A DNA stretch of 64,000 nucleotides from Mycobacterium palustre (GTDB lineage: Bacteria; Actinomycetota; Actinomycetes; Mycobacteriales; Mycobacteriaceae), in NCBI RefSeq assembly GCF_002101785.1, contig NZ_LQPJ01000099.1:1-64000 (forward strand), in the 5' to 3' direction. The position numbers and the translations under genes are program-made. The notes under the pieces were generated by a model that ran no database searches, was not told the origin of the DNA, and saw nothing but the letters and a program-made list of their open reading frames with translations. This document shows, piece by piece, positions 16,728-25,720 of this stretch; position 1 is the stretch's first letter; each line of letters begins with the position of its first letter.

Positions 16728-17405
16728 GTGCGGGAACCGTCACTGAACCCGACGCTGGTACGCCGGATATCGGCGTCGCTGCGCCCCGATTGGACCAGAA
16801 CCGTACGGGCGCGGCGCGCGGCCGCCGCCGGACTCGTCGTGTTGGCCGGCGTCGCGGCGCTACGGTCCGACCCGGACGGCGACAGCGCCCAGGTGCTGGT
16901 CGCCGCCCACGACCTCCGTCCCGGTGCCACGTTGACACCCGACGATGTCCGGCTCGAAAAGCGTTCGGCCGCAACGATTCCCGACGGCTCACAGACCGAT
17001 CCTGGGGCGGTGGCCGGTGCGACGTTGGCCAGCCCAACCAGGCGCGGAGAGGTTCTCACCGATGTCCGGTTGCTGGGCAGCCGGCTGGCCGAGGCCGCGA
17101 TCGCCTCGAAGGCCGGGGCCGGGGCCCGCATCGTGCCGCTGCACCTGGCCGACGGCGCCCTGCTGGATCTGGTCCGCGTCGGCGACGTCGTCGACGTGCT
17201 GGCCGCGCCGGCCGACACGCCGGGGGGAACCCCGGCCGTGACCAAAGTGGTAGCAACCGACGCCGTCGTCGTGCTTGTGTCGGCCAAGCAGAAGGTTCAG
17301 GCTGCCGATAGCGACCGCGTAGTGCTGGTCGCGCTGCCGGCTCGCGTGGCGAACGCGGTGGCAGGCTCGGTGCTGGGTCAGACGGTGACGCTCACCCTGC
17401 ACTAA
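16728..17405 (+). CDS. SAF-domain protein, CpaB/RcpC-like (Rv0990c homologue)
   Basis: The 225-residue protein has a basic N-terminus, one membrane-spanning or signal-like segment (AAAAGLVVLAGVAAL, about residues 30-45), then a SAF domain (VLVAAHDLRPGATLTPDDVR) and a beta-rich RcpC-like region. SAF/RcpC proteins of Flp pilus systems bind glycans or peptidoglycan, but no pilus genes are near, so that role is only an analogy. The GTG at 16728 is chosen because a -10-like TACCGT sits 6 bp before it, consistent with leaderless transcription, and because the protein then starts before the hydrophobic span. mscL follows 63 bp downstream on the same strand. Confidence 0.75.
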   Translation: MREPSLNPTLVRRISASLRPDWTRTVRARRAAAAGLVVLAGVAALRSDPDGDSAQVLVAAHDLRPGATLTPDDVRLEKRSAATIPDGSQTDPGAVAGATLASPTRRGEVLTDVRLLGSRLAEAAIASKAGAGARIVPLHLADGALLDLVRVGDVVDVLAAPADTPGGTPAVTKVVATDAVVVLVSAKQKVQAADSDRVVLVALPARVANAVAGSVLGQTVTLTLH

Positions 17406-17468
17406 GTGCCTGGCCCGAGCCCGCCGGGTGTCCGACAGCACCGGGTCCGGACACAGAAGGGACAGCGC

Positions 17469-17930
17469 ATGCTCAAAGGGTTCAAAGAGTTCCTGTCGCG
17501 CGGCAACATCATCGACCTGTCCGTGGCGGTGGTCATCGGTACCGCGTTCACCGCGCTGGTCACGCAGTTCACCGACAACGTCATCAAGCCGCTAATCAAT
17601 CGGGTCGGCGTCAACCAGCACTCCAACTACGGCATCCTGCGGATCAGCATCGGCGGCGGCCAGGCGATCGACCTCAACAACGTCATATCCGCCGCGATCA
17701 ACTTCATCATCGTCGCCGCCGTGGTGTACTTCCTAGTTGTCTTGCCCTACAACACATTTCGCAAGCGCGGCGAGGTGGAGCAGGCCGACGACGCGGAGAT
17801 CGTGCTGCTGACCGAGATCCGTGACCTGCTCGCCCACACCGACGGGGACTCGTCGGGTCGCCACGGCGGCGCGGCGGCCAAGACACCGCCCCCGGACCAC
17901 GGACCCCGGGCCGAGGCCGAGTCGCGGTGA
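17469..17930 (+). CDS. mscL: Large-conductance mechanosensitive channel
   Basis: The 153-residue MscL starts [24 protein letters not shown], the family N-terminal amphipathic helix and TM1 gate. TM2 is [21 protein letters not shown] and a charged cytoplasmic helix follows. It forms a homopentameric pore that opens under membrane tension to release solutes. The length equals that of M. tuberculosis MscL (Rv0985c) within a few residues. ATG 17469 is preferred over an upstream ATG at 17406 because it gives the family start. It converges on moaB2 with 10 bp between the stops. Confidence 0.97.
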   Translation: MLKGFKEFLSRGNIIDLSVAVVIGTAFTALVTQFTDNVIKPLINRVGVNQHSNYGILRISIGGGQAIDLNNVISAAINFIIVAAVVYFLVVLPYNTFRKRGEVEQADDAEIVLLTEIRDLLAHTDGDSSGRHGGAAAKTPPPDHGPRAEAESR

Positions 17931-17940
17931 CGGGCTGCTG

Positions 17941-18501
17941 CTAGATCTCCAGGCTGGACAGCTGGCCGATGATCTGGGCCGCAAGCGGGTTCAGCGTCGC
18001 CATGCCGTCGCGCACCGCATAGCGGGAGCCGGCGAGGTTGACCACCAGCGTGCTCCCGGACACCCCCGCCAGGCCCCGCGACAGGCCGGCGTCGATGATC
18101 CCCGCGGACAGCCCCGAGGCCCGGATGGCCTCCGCGATGCCCAGGATCTCTCGGTCCAGGATGTCGCGAGTGGCCTCGGGCGCCACGTCACGCGGGGTGA
18201 CCCCGGTGCCGCCGACCGAGACCACCAGGTCCACCCCGCCGATCACCGCGGTGTTCAGCGCGTTGCGGATCTCGACCTCGTCGGCCGCCACCGCCACCAC
18301 CCCGTCGACCACGAAACCCGCCTCGGTGAGCAGCTCGGTGACCAGGGGCCCGCTGTGGTCCTCCTCGTCCCCGTGGGCGGTGCGGTCGTCGACCACCACG
18401 ACCAGCGCCCGGCCGACTACCAATTCCGCACCCGTTTCCATGGCTGCCACCGTATATCCGAGTTCCGACAGTGACTCGTTCAAGGGCTCATCGACTCTCA
18501 T
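17941..18501 (-). CDS. moaB2: MogA/MoaB-type molybdopterin biosynthesis protein
   Basis: The 186-residue MoCF domain protein has VSVGGTGVTPRDVAPEATRD, the molybdopterin-binding loop, and a short N-terminal extension. MogA/MoaB proteins adenylylate molybdopterin ahead of molybdate insertion by MoeA. It corresponds to Rv0984. The ATG at 18501 overlaps the pepD stop by one base (TAATG), so it is translationally coupled to the protease. Why a cofactor gene sits in the mprAB-pepD operon is not evident, but the order is conserved in mycobacteria. Confidence 0.9.
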   Translation of the reverse strand: MRVDEPLNESLSELGYTVAAMETGAELVVGRALVVVVDDRTAHGDEEDHSGPLVTELLTEAGFVVDGVVAVAADEVEIRNALNTAVIGGVDLVVSVGGTGVTPRDVAPEATRDILDREILGIAEAIRASGLSAGIIDAGLSRGLAGVSGSTLVVNLAGSRYAVRDGMATLNPLAAQIIGQLSSLEI

Positions 18502-19958
18502 TACTGGTCCGCCTTGCCGAGCGTGACCTGCACGGTGCGGCTGGCGCCGCCGGGATCCTGGTAGGTCAGCGACACCTTGTCACCCGGCGCCTTGGAGCGC
18601 ACGGCCGCGACCAGCGCGTCGGCGTTGTTGATCGGACGGTCGTCGACCTTGGTGACGACGACGCCCTTGGGGACGCCGGCGGCCGCGGCCGCGCCGTTGG
18701 GCACGACGTCGACGACCTTGGCCCCGGGGGCGGTCTTGTCGCTGGTCACCTGCACGCCCAGCGAGGCGTGCGTCGCCTTGCCGGTGCTGATCAGCTCGTC
18801 GGCGATGCGCTTGGCCTGGTCGACCGGGATCGCGAAGCCCAGCCCGATCGAGCCGCTCTGCGCATCCGGTGAATCGGCGCCCAGCGTGGCGATCGCCGAG
18901 TTGACGCCGACCAACTGGCCGCTCATGTTGACCAGCGCACCGCCGGAGTTCCCGGGGTTGATCGCGGCGTCGGTCTGGATCGCGTCCAGCACGGTGTTCT
19001 GGTTGCCCGCCTCCCCGGTGGTGGACACCGGCCGGTTGAGGGCGCTGATGATCCCGGTGGTCACCGTGCCCGACAGGCCCAGGGGCGAGCCGATCGCCAC
19101 CACCGGCTGCCCGACCCGCAGGTCCGCCGAGGAGCCCATCGTGACGGGGGTGAGGTTGGGTACGCCCTGCACGCGGATCACGGCGATGTCGCTGGTGGGG
19201 TCGGCGCCGACGACCGTGAACGGCGCGGTGCGGCCGTCGGAGAAGGTCACCGTCGTTTTCGGCGGCGGGCCGCCGGGGGGCGCGCCGGGCGGGCCGCCGG
19301 GCTTGGCCGCGGCCGCGACGACGTGGTTGTTGGTCAGGATCAGCCCGTCCGCCGACAGCACGATGCCCGAGCCCTCTTCGGACTGGCGACCCATGTCGGT
19401 CTCGAGCATGACGACGCTGGGCACCACCTTGGAGGCGACCTGCTCGACGCTGCCCGGCGGCATGTTCGCGGCCGGGACGCTGGGCGCGGCGCCCGGGATT
19501 ATCCCGTGCCCGTTGCCGCCCGCGGAGTGCGTGCCCATCTCGACGGCCGTCGCGGCGGCGCCGCCGATGCCGGCCGAGACGATCGCGATCGCGAAGGCTC
19601 CGGCAACCAATGCGCCTGCGCGAGAACGCTTTTGGGGTGGCGGAGCCATCGGCGGGTACATCCCGGGTATCGGGCCCGTGCCGGTCGCCCCGGACAGCGG
19701 AATCGACCCGGTGCCGCCGGGGATGGGGCCGGGACCCGTTCCCCCCGGCAACCGGCCGGCCCCGGTGTTGCCGAACGGCTCGTAGGGCCGGCGGTACTGG
19801 TCCGTCGGCGTCGGCTGCTGCTGCGGCCGGTAGCGCCAGTCGTACTGCTGGGTGTACGGCTGTTGCCCCCGCGCGTAGGCGGGCGGCACGGGCTGATTCT
19901 GGCCGGTGGGGTAACCCTGCTGCTGCGGCGGTGGCGAATACCTCGGGTCATTCGTCAT
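18501..19958 (-). CDS. pepD: HtrA-like serine protease PepD
   Basis: The 485-residue protein has a Pro/Gln/Tyr/Gly-rich cytoplasmic N-terminus (about 1-110), one membrane anchor (AGALVAGAFAIAIVSAGIGG), then an extracytoplasmic trypsin-like protease domain and a C-terminal PDZ domain. The catalytic triad is visible: His in LTNNHVVAAA, Asp in PTSDIAVIRV, Ser in NPGNSGGALV. It corresponds to Rv0983, which degrades or refolds envelope proteins and is controlled by MprAB and SigE. The Gly/Pro insertion GGPPGAPPGGPPPK within the protease domain is typical of the mycobacterial protein. It lies 95 bp after mprB and is coupled to moaB2. Confidence 0.95.
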   Translation of the reverse strand: MTNDPRYSPPPQQQGYPTGQNQPVPPAYARGQQPYTQQYDWRYRPQQQPTPTDQYRRPYEPFGNTGAGRLPGGTGPGPIPGGTGSIPLSGATGTGPIPGMYPPMAPPPQKRSRAGALVAGAFAIAIVSAGIGGAAATAVEMGTHSAGGNGHGIIPGAAPSVPAANMPPGSVEQVASKVVPSVVMLETDMGRQSEEGSGIVLSADGLILTNNHVVAAAAKPGGPPGAPPGGPPPKTTVTFSDGRTAPFTVVGADPTSDIAVIRVQGVPNLTPVTMGSSADLRVGQPVVAIGSPLGLSGTVTTGIISALNRPVSTTGEAGNQNTVLDAIQTDAAINPGNSGGALVNMSGQLVGVNSAIATLGADSPDAQSGSIGLGFAIPVDQAKRIADELISTGKATHASLGVQVTSDKTAPGAKVVDVVPNGAAAAAGVPKGVVVTKVDDRPINNADALVAAVRSKAPGDKVSLTYQDPGGASRTVQVTLGKADQ

Positions 19959-20053
19959 GTCGCTACGTCGCTCTTCCTCTATATCGGAGATATCGGATCT
20001 CTGTCGGATCTATGCCAAATCGACTTCGCTCGAGTCCAACAGTAACTGCAGAC

Positions 20054-21610
20054 CTACCGTGCCCGCGCAGACTGAGAGTCCACTGAGATAACGCTCGCCG
20101 AATCCCGAGAGTTCACCGCGTCGCCCGCCACCGGTGCGGCGGGGTCGGTCTCGCCTTCGGTCTTGTCGATCTCAGTGTCGCCCGGCGGCGCCGAAGACGT
20201 CGCGATCGGCAACGGGCGGCCGGGCAGCAGCACGTAGATGGACGTTCCGGGGGGCTGGCCGCCCGGAACGGTGTCCTCGACCCGCAACAGGCCCCCGTGG
20301 TTGAGCACCACCTTCTTGACGATCGCGAGCCCGAGGCCCGAACCGGGCAGCGCGCGCGCCGACGCGGATCGGTAGAACCGTTCGAACACCAGTCGCCGCT
20401 CGTGCGGCGGAATTCCCGGGCCCTGGTCGGAGACGACCAGCTCGGCGTGCGACGGGTCAAGTTGGCTCAGCCGGATTGCGACGTGGCCGCCCGGCGGGCT
20501 CCACTTGGCGGCGTTGTCCATCAGGTTCAGCACCGCGCGTGACAGGCCGGCCGCGTCACCGTAGACCTGCCAGGGGCTCACCTCGACGTCGAAGTGAATG
20601 TCGTTGCGGCGCCGGCGGACTCGCTCCAGGCTGCGATCGATCACGTCGGACATGTCGACCGTCTCGTGCACCACCTGACCGGCATCGTCGCGGGTGAGGT
20701 CCACCAAATCGCCTACCAGCGTTGACAATTCCTCGATCTGCGCCAGCACGTCTTCGCGCAGGCCAGCCATCTCCTGCTCGGGCAGCCGCGGCGCCCCCGG
20801 CTCCATCGAGGCCATCAGCAGCTCGACGTTGGTGCGCAGCGACGTCAGCGGGGTGCGCAATTCGTGCCCGGCGTCGGTGACCAGCCGCGCCTGCCGCTCC
20901 CGCGACTCGGCCAAGGCACGCAGCATCAGGTTGAAAGCCTCGGTGAGCCTGGCCAATTCGTCGCTGCCGAACACCGGGATGGGCCGCAGATCGTCGGTGC
21001 GCGCCACCCGTTCGGCGGCTTCGGTGAGCCGGGCGACCGGACGCAGGCCCGCCCGGGTGACCATACCCCCGGCCACCGCGGCGACCGCGACGCCGATGCC
21101 GCCGACCATGAGCAGCACCCAGCGCAGTTTGGTCATCACCGCCTCGGTCGGCTTGAGGCTCTTGGAGATCAAAAGTGAGCTGCCGTTGGGCAAATGGATG
21201 GCAAGGATCCGCTGATCGGCCGCGGTGCGGCGCGACATGAACAACTCGCCGCGGATCACGGCCTTCTCGGTGGAGCCGACGGGCAGGGTTTGGCCGGGCT
21301 GGTTGGCGGTGTAGACGGAGTGGCCCGGGTTCACCAGCATCGCGTTGACGTCGGAGTAGGCGGTGCCCTCGATGGCCTTGCCGGGGTCGGCGGCCAGGGA
21401 TCCGCTGGCGATCAGCAGCTGGGCCCGGCTTTGCAGTTGGTTGTCGATATCGCTGTACAGCGCGGCCGAAATCACGGCGTAGACGGCGAACGCCATCAGC
21501 ACGACCACCATGGCCACCATCGACATCGCCAACAGCATCACCCGCCACCGCAGCGACAGCGAGCTGGTGGCCGGCAGCGGTGGCCGCCGGCGCCGGCGGA
21601 ACCGGATCAT
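20054..21610 (-). CDS. mprB: Sensor histidine kinase MprB
   Basis: This 518-residue membrane kinase has TM1 near residues 25-50 (VMLLAMSMVAMVVVLMAFAVYAV) and an extracytoplasmic sensor of about 110 residues. After TM2 comes a HAMP domain. The HisKA box has phospho-acceptor His in GHELRTPLTSL. The ATPase domain has the N box in NLMDNAAKWSPP, the G1 box in VSDQGPGIPP and the G2 box in GSGLGLAIVKKV. It corresponds to Rv0982 and senses envelope stress (unfolded extracytoplasmic protein, detergent), phosphorylating MprA. The ATG at 21610 overlaps the mprA stop by one base (TAATG); a longer same-frame reading into mprA is not coding. Confidence 0.96.
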   Translation of the reverse strand: MIRFRRRRRPPLPATSSLSLRWRVMLLAMSMVAMVVVLMAFAVYAVISAALYSDIDNQLQSRAQLLIASGSLAADPGKAIEGTAYSDVNAMLVNPGHSVYTANQPGQTLPVGSTEKAVIRGELFMSRRTAADQRILAIHLPNGSSLLISKSLKPTEAVMTKLRWVLLMVGGIGVAVAAVAGGMVTRAGLRPVARLTEAAERVARTDDLRPIPVFGSDELARLTEAFNLMLRALAESRERQARLVTDAGHELRTPLTSLRTNVELLMASMEPGAPRLPEQEMAGLREDVLAQIEELSTLVGDLVDLTRDDAGQVVHETVDMSDVIDRSLERVRRRRNDIHFDVEVSPWQVYGDAAGLSRAVLNLMDNAAKWSPPGGHVAIRLSQLDPSHAELVVSDQGPGIPPHERRLVFERFYRSASARALPGSGLGLAIVKKVVLNHGGLLRVEDTVPGGQPPGTSIYVLLPGRPLPIATSSAPPGDTEIDKTEGETDPAAPVAGDAVNSRDSASVISVDSQSARAR

Positions 21611-22302
21611 TACGGCGGTGTCTCCCGCAGGACGTAGCCCACCCCGCGCACCGTGTGGATGAGGCGCGGCTCGCCGTCGGCTTCCGTCTTGCGGCGCAGG
21701 TAGCCGACGTAGACCTCCAGCGCGTTGCCCGAGGTGGGGAAGTCGAATCCCCACACCTCTTCGAGGATGCGGCTGCGCGTGAGCACCCGGCGCGGGTTGG
21801 CGATCAACATTTCCAGCAAGGAAAACTCGGTGCGGGTCAAGCTGATTCGGCGCTCCCCCCGGGTGACCTCCCGGGTGACCGGGTCCAGGGTCAGGTCGGA
21901 GAACTTCATCGCCACCGAATCGGCGTCGTCGTCCGGCTTGGTGCGGCGCAGCAGCGCCCGCATCCGCGCCAGCAGCTCTTCGAGGGCGAAGGGCTTCGGC
22001 AGGTAGTCGTCGGCGCCGGCGTCCAGGCCCGCGACCCGCTCGGACACCGAATCGCGGGCGGTGAGCACCAATATCGGCAAATCGTCGCCGGTGCTGCGCA
22101 GCTGGCGGCACACCTCGAGGCCGTCCAGCCGAGGCATCATCACGTCCAGGACGAGCGCGTCGGGCCGGTCGCTGGCGATCATGTCGAGGGCCTCGACCCC
22201 GTCGTGGGCCAGCTCGACCGAATAGCCGTTGAAGGAAAGCGACCTGCGCAGCGACTCGCGCACCGCGCGATCGTCGTCGACGACAAGTATCCGCACGGCC
22301 AT
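21610..22302 (-). CDS. mprA: Response regulator MprA
   Basis: The 230-residue OmpR/PhoB-type regulator has a receiver domain with DDD near the start and the phospho-acceptor Asp in [13 protein letters not shown]. The conserved Thr is in [11 protein letters not shown] and the Lys in YLPKPF. A winged-helix DNA-binding domain follows from about residue 135 ([20 protein letters not shown]). It corresponds to Rv0981, the stress-responsive regulator of its own operon, pepD and sigma factor genes. ATG 22302 is chosen by family start ([11 protein letters not shown]). A 19 bp direct repeat just upstream fits an MprA box and autoregulation. Confidence 0.97.
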   Translation of the reverse strand: MAVRILVVDDDRAVRESLRRSLSFNGYSVELAHDGVEALDMIASDRPDALVLDVMMPRLDGLEVCRQLRSTGDDLPILVLTARDSVSERVAGLDAGADDYLPKPFALEELLARMRALLRRTKPDDDADSVAMKFSDLTLDPVTREVTRGERRISLTRTEFSLLEMLIANPRRVLTRSRILEEVWGFDFPTSGNALEVYVGYLRRKTEADGEPRLIHTVRGVGYVLRETPP

Positions 22303-22317
22303 CAGTTTCGTCCTAGC

Positions 22318-22336
22318 GCCTGAGAGCGGGCTGAGA
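22318..22336 (-). promoter_or_regulatory. Candidate MprA box upstream of mprA
   Basis: The minus strand reads TCTCAGCC-CGC-TCTCAGGC, two 8 bp direct repeats separated by 3 bp and identical at 7 of 8 positions, 16-34 bp before the mprA ATG. MprA is known to bind two loosely conserved 8 bp direct repeats in this layout. The position supports autoregulation, and the close spacing to the start suggests the site overlaps the transcript leader or promoter. Confidence 0.7.
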
Positions 22337-22364
22337 GGCGCGCCGTGTGTTTGCCGAGATTCGG

Positions 22365-22538
22365 CTAGCGGCGGTCGAGGTCGATCAGGCCCAGGCGGGC
22401 GGCCTTGAGCAGCCGCCGCGGCACCTTGTGCTTCTGGCCGGCGACGGTGACACCGACGAGCTCGGTCTTCGTGGCCTTCCACTGCGCGCGACGGCTTCGG
22501 GTGTTCGCGCGCGACATCCTGCGCTTGGGTACGGCCAT
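22365..22538 (-). CDS. rpmF: 50S ribosomal protein L32
   Basis: This 57-residue ORF, too short for a 60-residue cutoff, starts [20 protein letters not shown] and contains [16 protein letters not shown]. It is a basic L32 protein of the small actinobacterial type. The usual zinc-binding Cys pairs are absent, so it is a Cys-free (C-minus) L32, as in other mycobacteria. It lies 62 bp upstream of mprA on the same strand and corresponds to rpmF (Rv0979A) in M. tuberculosis. Whether it is cotranscribed with mprAB is not clear, since the MprA box lies between. Confidence 0.95.
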   Translation of the reverse strand: MAVPKRRMSRANTRSRRAQWKATKTELVGVTVAGQKHKVPRRLLKAARLGLIDLDRR

Positions 22539-22813
22539 GGTCGGGCCTAACTCCTCGGGTCGGGGGTATGTCGCCGGGGGTGGCCGGTCGGGCCTAACGT
22601 GCGACGATTGCGTACCAGGATAGTCGGTGACCTGCTGGCGGCCAAAACGGCGTGCTCGGCGGGACCGCCGCGCGAGACTGAAGCGAGGGCGGTCCGTCCG
22701 CGGCGTGTCGTGTACCTGGTGTCAGGGTCGCGGCCGTCGGGAGCAACCGAGCTCCTTGACGGGCGTCAGGCGGCACCCGCTAGCCTACCGGGTGGTTGGT
22801 TGATTGGAGGGCC

Positions 22814-24532
22814 ATGGCGTCTGCTGGCGGTCCCGCGGCTGTTCGGATCGCGAACTGCTCCGGGTTCTACGGCGACCGGCTGTCGGCGATGCGCGAAATG
22901 CTCACCGGCGACTCCAACGACCCAGTGGACTACCTGACCGGGGACTATCTGGCCGAGCTCACGATGCTCATCCTCGGCCGCGACCGGATGAAGCACCCCG
23001 AGCGCGGCTACGCCAAGACCTTCCTGACCCAGCTCGAGGACTGCCTCGGCGAGGCCCGCGACCGCGGCGTCCGGATCGTCGCCAACGCCGGCGGCCTCAA
23101 CCCCGCCGGGCTGGCCGACGCCATCCGCGCCCTGGCCGAGCGCCTCGGCGTCCCCGTCCGCGTCGCGCACGTCGAGGGCGACGACCTGCAACCGCGCGCC
23201 GCCGAGCTGGGCCTGGGCACGCCGCTGACGGCGAACGCCTACCTGGGAGCGTGGGGCATCGTCGAGTGCCTGGGCGGCGGCGCCGACGTCGTCGTCACCG
23301 GGCGGGTCACCGACGCCTCGGTGATCGTGGGGGCCGCGGCGGCGCACTTCGGCTGGGGACGCACCGACTACGACGCACTGGCCGGGGCGGTGGTGGCCGG
23401 ACACGTCATCGAATGCGGCGTGCAGGCCACCGGCGGCAACTACGCGTTTTTCACCGAGGTGGCAGACCTGACCCACGCTGGTTTCCCACTGGCCGAGGTC
23501 CGCGCCGACGGCTCCTCGGTGATCACCAAGCACCCCGGCACCGGCGGGCTGGTCAGCGTCGACACCGTCACCGCGCAGTTGCTCTACGAGATCGCCGGCG
23601 CCCGCTACGCCAATCCTGACGTGACCGCCCGCATGGACACCGTCGAGCTGGCGTCCGACGGCCGCGACCGGGTGCGCATCAGCGGGGTGCGCGGCGAGCC
23701 GCCGCCGCCCACGCTGAAGGTGTCGCTGAACAGCGTCGGTGGGTTCCGCAACGCCATGACGTTCGTGCTGACCGGCCTGGACATCGAGGCCAAGGCCGAC
23801 CTGGTGCGCCGGCAGCTCGAGGCCGCGCTCACCGTCAAGCCCGCCGAGCTGCAGTGGTCTCTGGCCCGCACCGACCACGCCGACGCCGACACCGAGGAAG
23901 CCGCCAGCGCGCTGCTTCATTGCGTCGTCCGCGACCCCGACCCTTCGAATGTCGGACGCCAGTTCTCTTCGGCCGCAGTGGAATTGGCGCTGGCCAGCTA
24001 TCCGGGCTTTCACGTGACCGCCCCGCCCGGCGACGGCCAGGTCTACGGAGTGTTCACCGCCGGCTACGTCGACGCCAAGCAGGTGCCCCACATCGCGGTG
24101 CAGGCCGACGGCACTCGCATCGAAATCCCCTGCGCCACCGAGACTTTGGAGCTCGCACCCGTCGCACCCCCGCCGTTGCCCGAGCCACTGCCGGCCGGGC
24201 CGACGCGGCGGGTGCCGCTCGGCCGCATCGCGGGGGCGCGCAGCGGCGACAAGGGCGGTTCGGCCAACGTGGGCGTGTGGGTGCGCACCGACGAACAATG
24301 GCGCTGGCTTGCCCACACGCTGACCGTCGAGCTGCTCAAGGAGTTGCTCCCCGAAGCGGCCGACTTCGAGGTCACCCGCCACCTGCTGCCGAACCTGCGG
24401 GCGGTGAACTTCGTCATCGACGGCATCCTGGGCCAGGGCGTGGCCTACAACGCGCGCTTCGATCCCCAGGCAAAGGGCCTGGGCGAGTGGCTGCGCGGCC
24501 GCTACCTCGACATCCCGGAGAGGCTGCTATGA
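22814..24532 (+). CDS. AtuA-like acyclic terpene utilization family protein (DUF1446)
   Basis: The 572-residue protein of the AtuA/DUF1446 family (Rv0976c homologue) contains RIANCSGFYGDR at the start and NAGGLNPAGLADAI. It also has the Gly-rich GGADVVVTGRVTDAS, and a C-terminal region GRIAGARSGDKGGSANVGVW resembling the small AtuA-associated domain. The biochemical role of AtuA is not established, but in Pseudomonas it is needed for citronellol/geraniol catabolism. The start ATG 22814 follows TTGGAGGG. It is the first gene of a six-gene operon of acyl-CoA enzymes and overlaps the next gene by 4 bp (ATGA). Confidence 0.85.
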   Translation: MASAGGPAAVRIANCSGFYGDRLSAMREMLTGDSNDPVDYLTGDYLAELTMLILGRDRMKHPERGYAKTFLTQLEDCLGEARDRGVRIVANAGGLNPAGLADAIRALAERLGVPVRVAHVEGDDLQPRAAELGLGTPLTANAYLGAWGIVECLGGGADVVVTGRVTDASVIVGAAAAHFGWGRTDYDALAGAVVAGHVIECGVQATGGNYAFFTEVADLTHAGFPLAEVRADGSSVITKHPGTGGLVSVDTVTAQLLYEIAGARYANPDVTARMDTVELASDGRDRVRISGVRGEPPPPTLKVSLNSVGGFRNAMTFVLTGLDIEAKADLVRRQLEAALTVKPAELQWSLARTDHADADTEEAASALLHCVVRDPDPSNVGRQFSSAAVELALASYPGFHVTAPPGDGQVYGVFTAGYVDAKQVPHIAVQADGTRIEIPCATETLELAPVAPPPLPEPLPAGPTRRVPLGRIAGARSGDKGGSANVGVWVRTDEQWRWLAHTLTVELLKELLPEAADFEVTRHLLPNLRAVNFVIDGILGQGVAYNARFDPQAKGLGEWLRGRYLDIPERLL

Positions 24533-25677
24533 GCGTCTGGACCACGCCCGAGCGCGAACAGTTGCGAAAGACGGTGCGCGCGTTCGCCGAACGCGAGATC
24601 CTGCCCCACGTAGACGAGTGGGAACGCTGCGGGGAGCTGCCGCGCGACCTGCACCGGCGCGCCGGGGCGGCCGGCCTGCTGGGCGCCGGGTTTCCCGAAG
24701 CGGCCGGCGGAAGCGGCGGCGACGCCGCGGACCCGGTGATCGTCTGCGAGGAGCTGCATCAGGCCGGCGCCCCCGGCGGCGTCTACGCCTCGCTGTTCAC
24801 CTGCGGCATCGCGGTGCCGCACATGATCGCCTCGGGCGACGAGCGGCTCATCGAGGAGTTCGTCCGCCCGACGCTGGCCGGTGACAAGATCGGCGCGCTG
24901 GCCATCACCGAGCCGGGCGGTGGTTCGGACGTCGGGCACCTGCGCACCGCCGCGGTGTTGGATGGCGACCACTACGTCGTCAACGGCGCCAAGACCTACA
25001 TCACCTCCGGGGTGCGCGCCGACTACGTCGTCACCGCCGTGCGCACCGGAGGCCCCGGGGCGGCGGGGGTTTCGCTGCTGGTGATCGAGAAGGGCACGCC
25101 CGGCTTCGAGGTCTCCCGCAAGCTGGACAAGATGGGGTGGCGGTCCTCGGACACCGCGGAGCTGTCCTTCACCGACGCGCGGGTGCCGGCCGCCAACCTG
25201 GTCGGCGCCGAAAACAGTGGCTTCGCCCAGATCGCCCAGGCCTTCGTCTCGGAGCGCATCGGCCTTGCCGCGCAAGCCTATTCGAGCGCGCAGCGATGCC
25301 TGGACATCACCGCCCAATGGTGTCGCGACCGGGAGACGTTCGGCCGCCCGCTGATCTCGCGCCAGTCGGTGCAGAACACGCTGGCCGAGATGGCCCGGCG
25401 CACCGACGTGGCGCGGGTGTACTCGCGCCACGTGGTGGAACGCCAGCTCGCCGGGGAGACCAACCTGATCGCGCAGGTCTGCTTCGCCAAGAACACCGCC
25501 GTCGAAGCCGGCGAATGGGTGGCCAACCAGGCCGTCCAGCTGTTCGGCGGGATGGGTTACATGGCCGAGTCCGAAGTCGAACGCCAATACCGGGACATGC
25601 GGATCCTGGGCATCGGCGGCGGCACCACCGAAATCCTGACCGCACTGGCCGCGAAAACCCTGGGGTATCAATCATGA
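24529..25677 (+). CDS. fadE13: Acyl-CoA dehydrogenase FadE13
   Basis: The 382-residue flavoprotein has the ACAD motifs AITEPGGGSDVG (FAD/substrate loop), GAKTYITSGVRADY, ERIGLAAQAYSSAQRCLD and the C-terminal QLFGGMGYMAESEVERQYRD. The last segment has Glu placed as in short-branched/isovaleryl-type enzymes. It oxidises an acyl-CoA at the alpha-beta bond, passing electrons to ETF. It corresponds to Rv0975c. The ATG overlaps the AtuA-like stop. Next to a biotin-dependent carboxylase it probably makes the 2-enoyl-CoA that is carboxylated, as IVD does before MCC. Confidence 0.9.
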   Translation: MSVWTTPEREQLRKTVRAFAEREILPHVDEWERCGELPRDLHRRAGAAGLLGAGFPEAAGGSGGDAADPVIVCEELHQAGAPGGVYASLFTCGIAVPHMIASGDERLIEEFVRPTLAGDKIGALAITEPGGGSDVGHLRTAAVLDGDHYVVNGAKTYITSGVRADYVVTAVRTGGPGAAGVSLLVIEKGTPGFEVSRKLDKMGWRSSDTAELSFTDARVPAANLVGAENSGFAQIAQAFVSERIGLAAQAYSSAQRCLDITAQWCRDRETFGRPLISRQSVQNTLAEMARRTDVARVYSRHVVERQLAGETNLIAQVCFAKNTAVEAGEWVANQAVQLFGGMGYMAESEVERQYRDMRILGIGGGTTEILTALAAKTLGYQS

Positions 25678-25720
25678 TCGCACCGCCTCCCCCACATCCC
25701 TGCGCCCTGCGTCGCCGGCG

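Noticed and set aside
19980-20015. Direct repeat GATCCGA-CAGA-GATCCGA upstream of pepD as an MprA box
   Set aside because: Spacing and sequence differ from the 8-3-8 TCTCAG repeat before mprA. It may be chance and I could not support a binding site.
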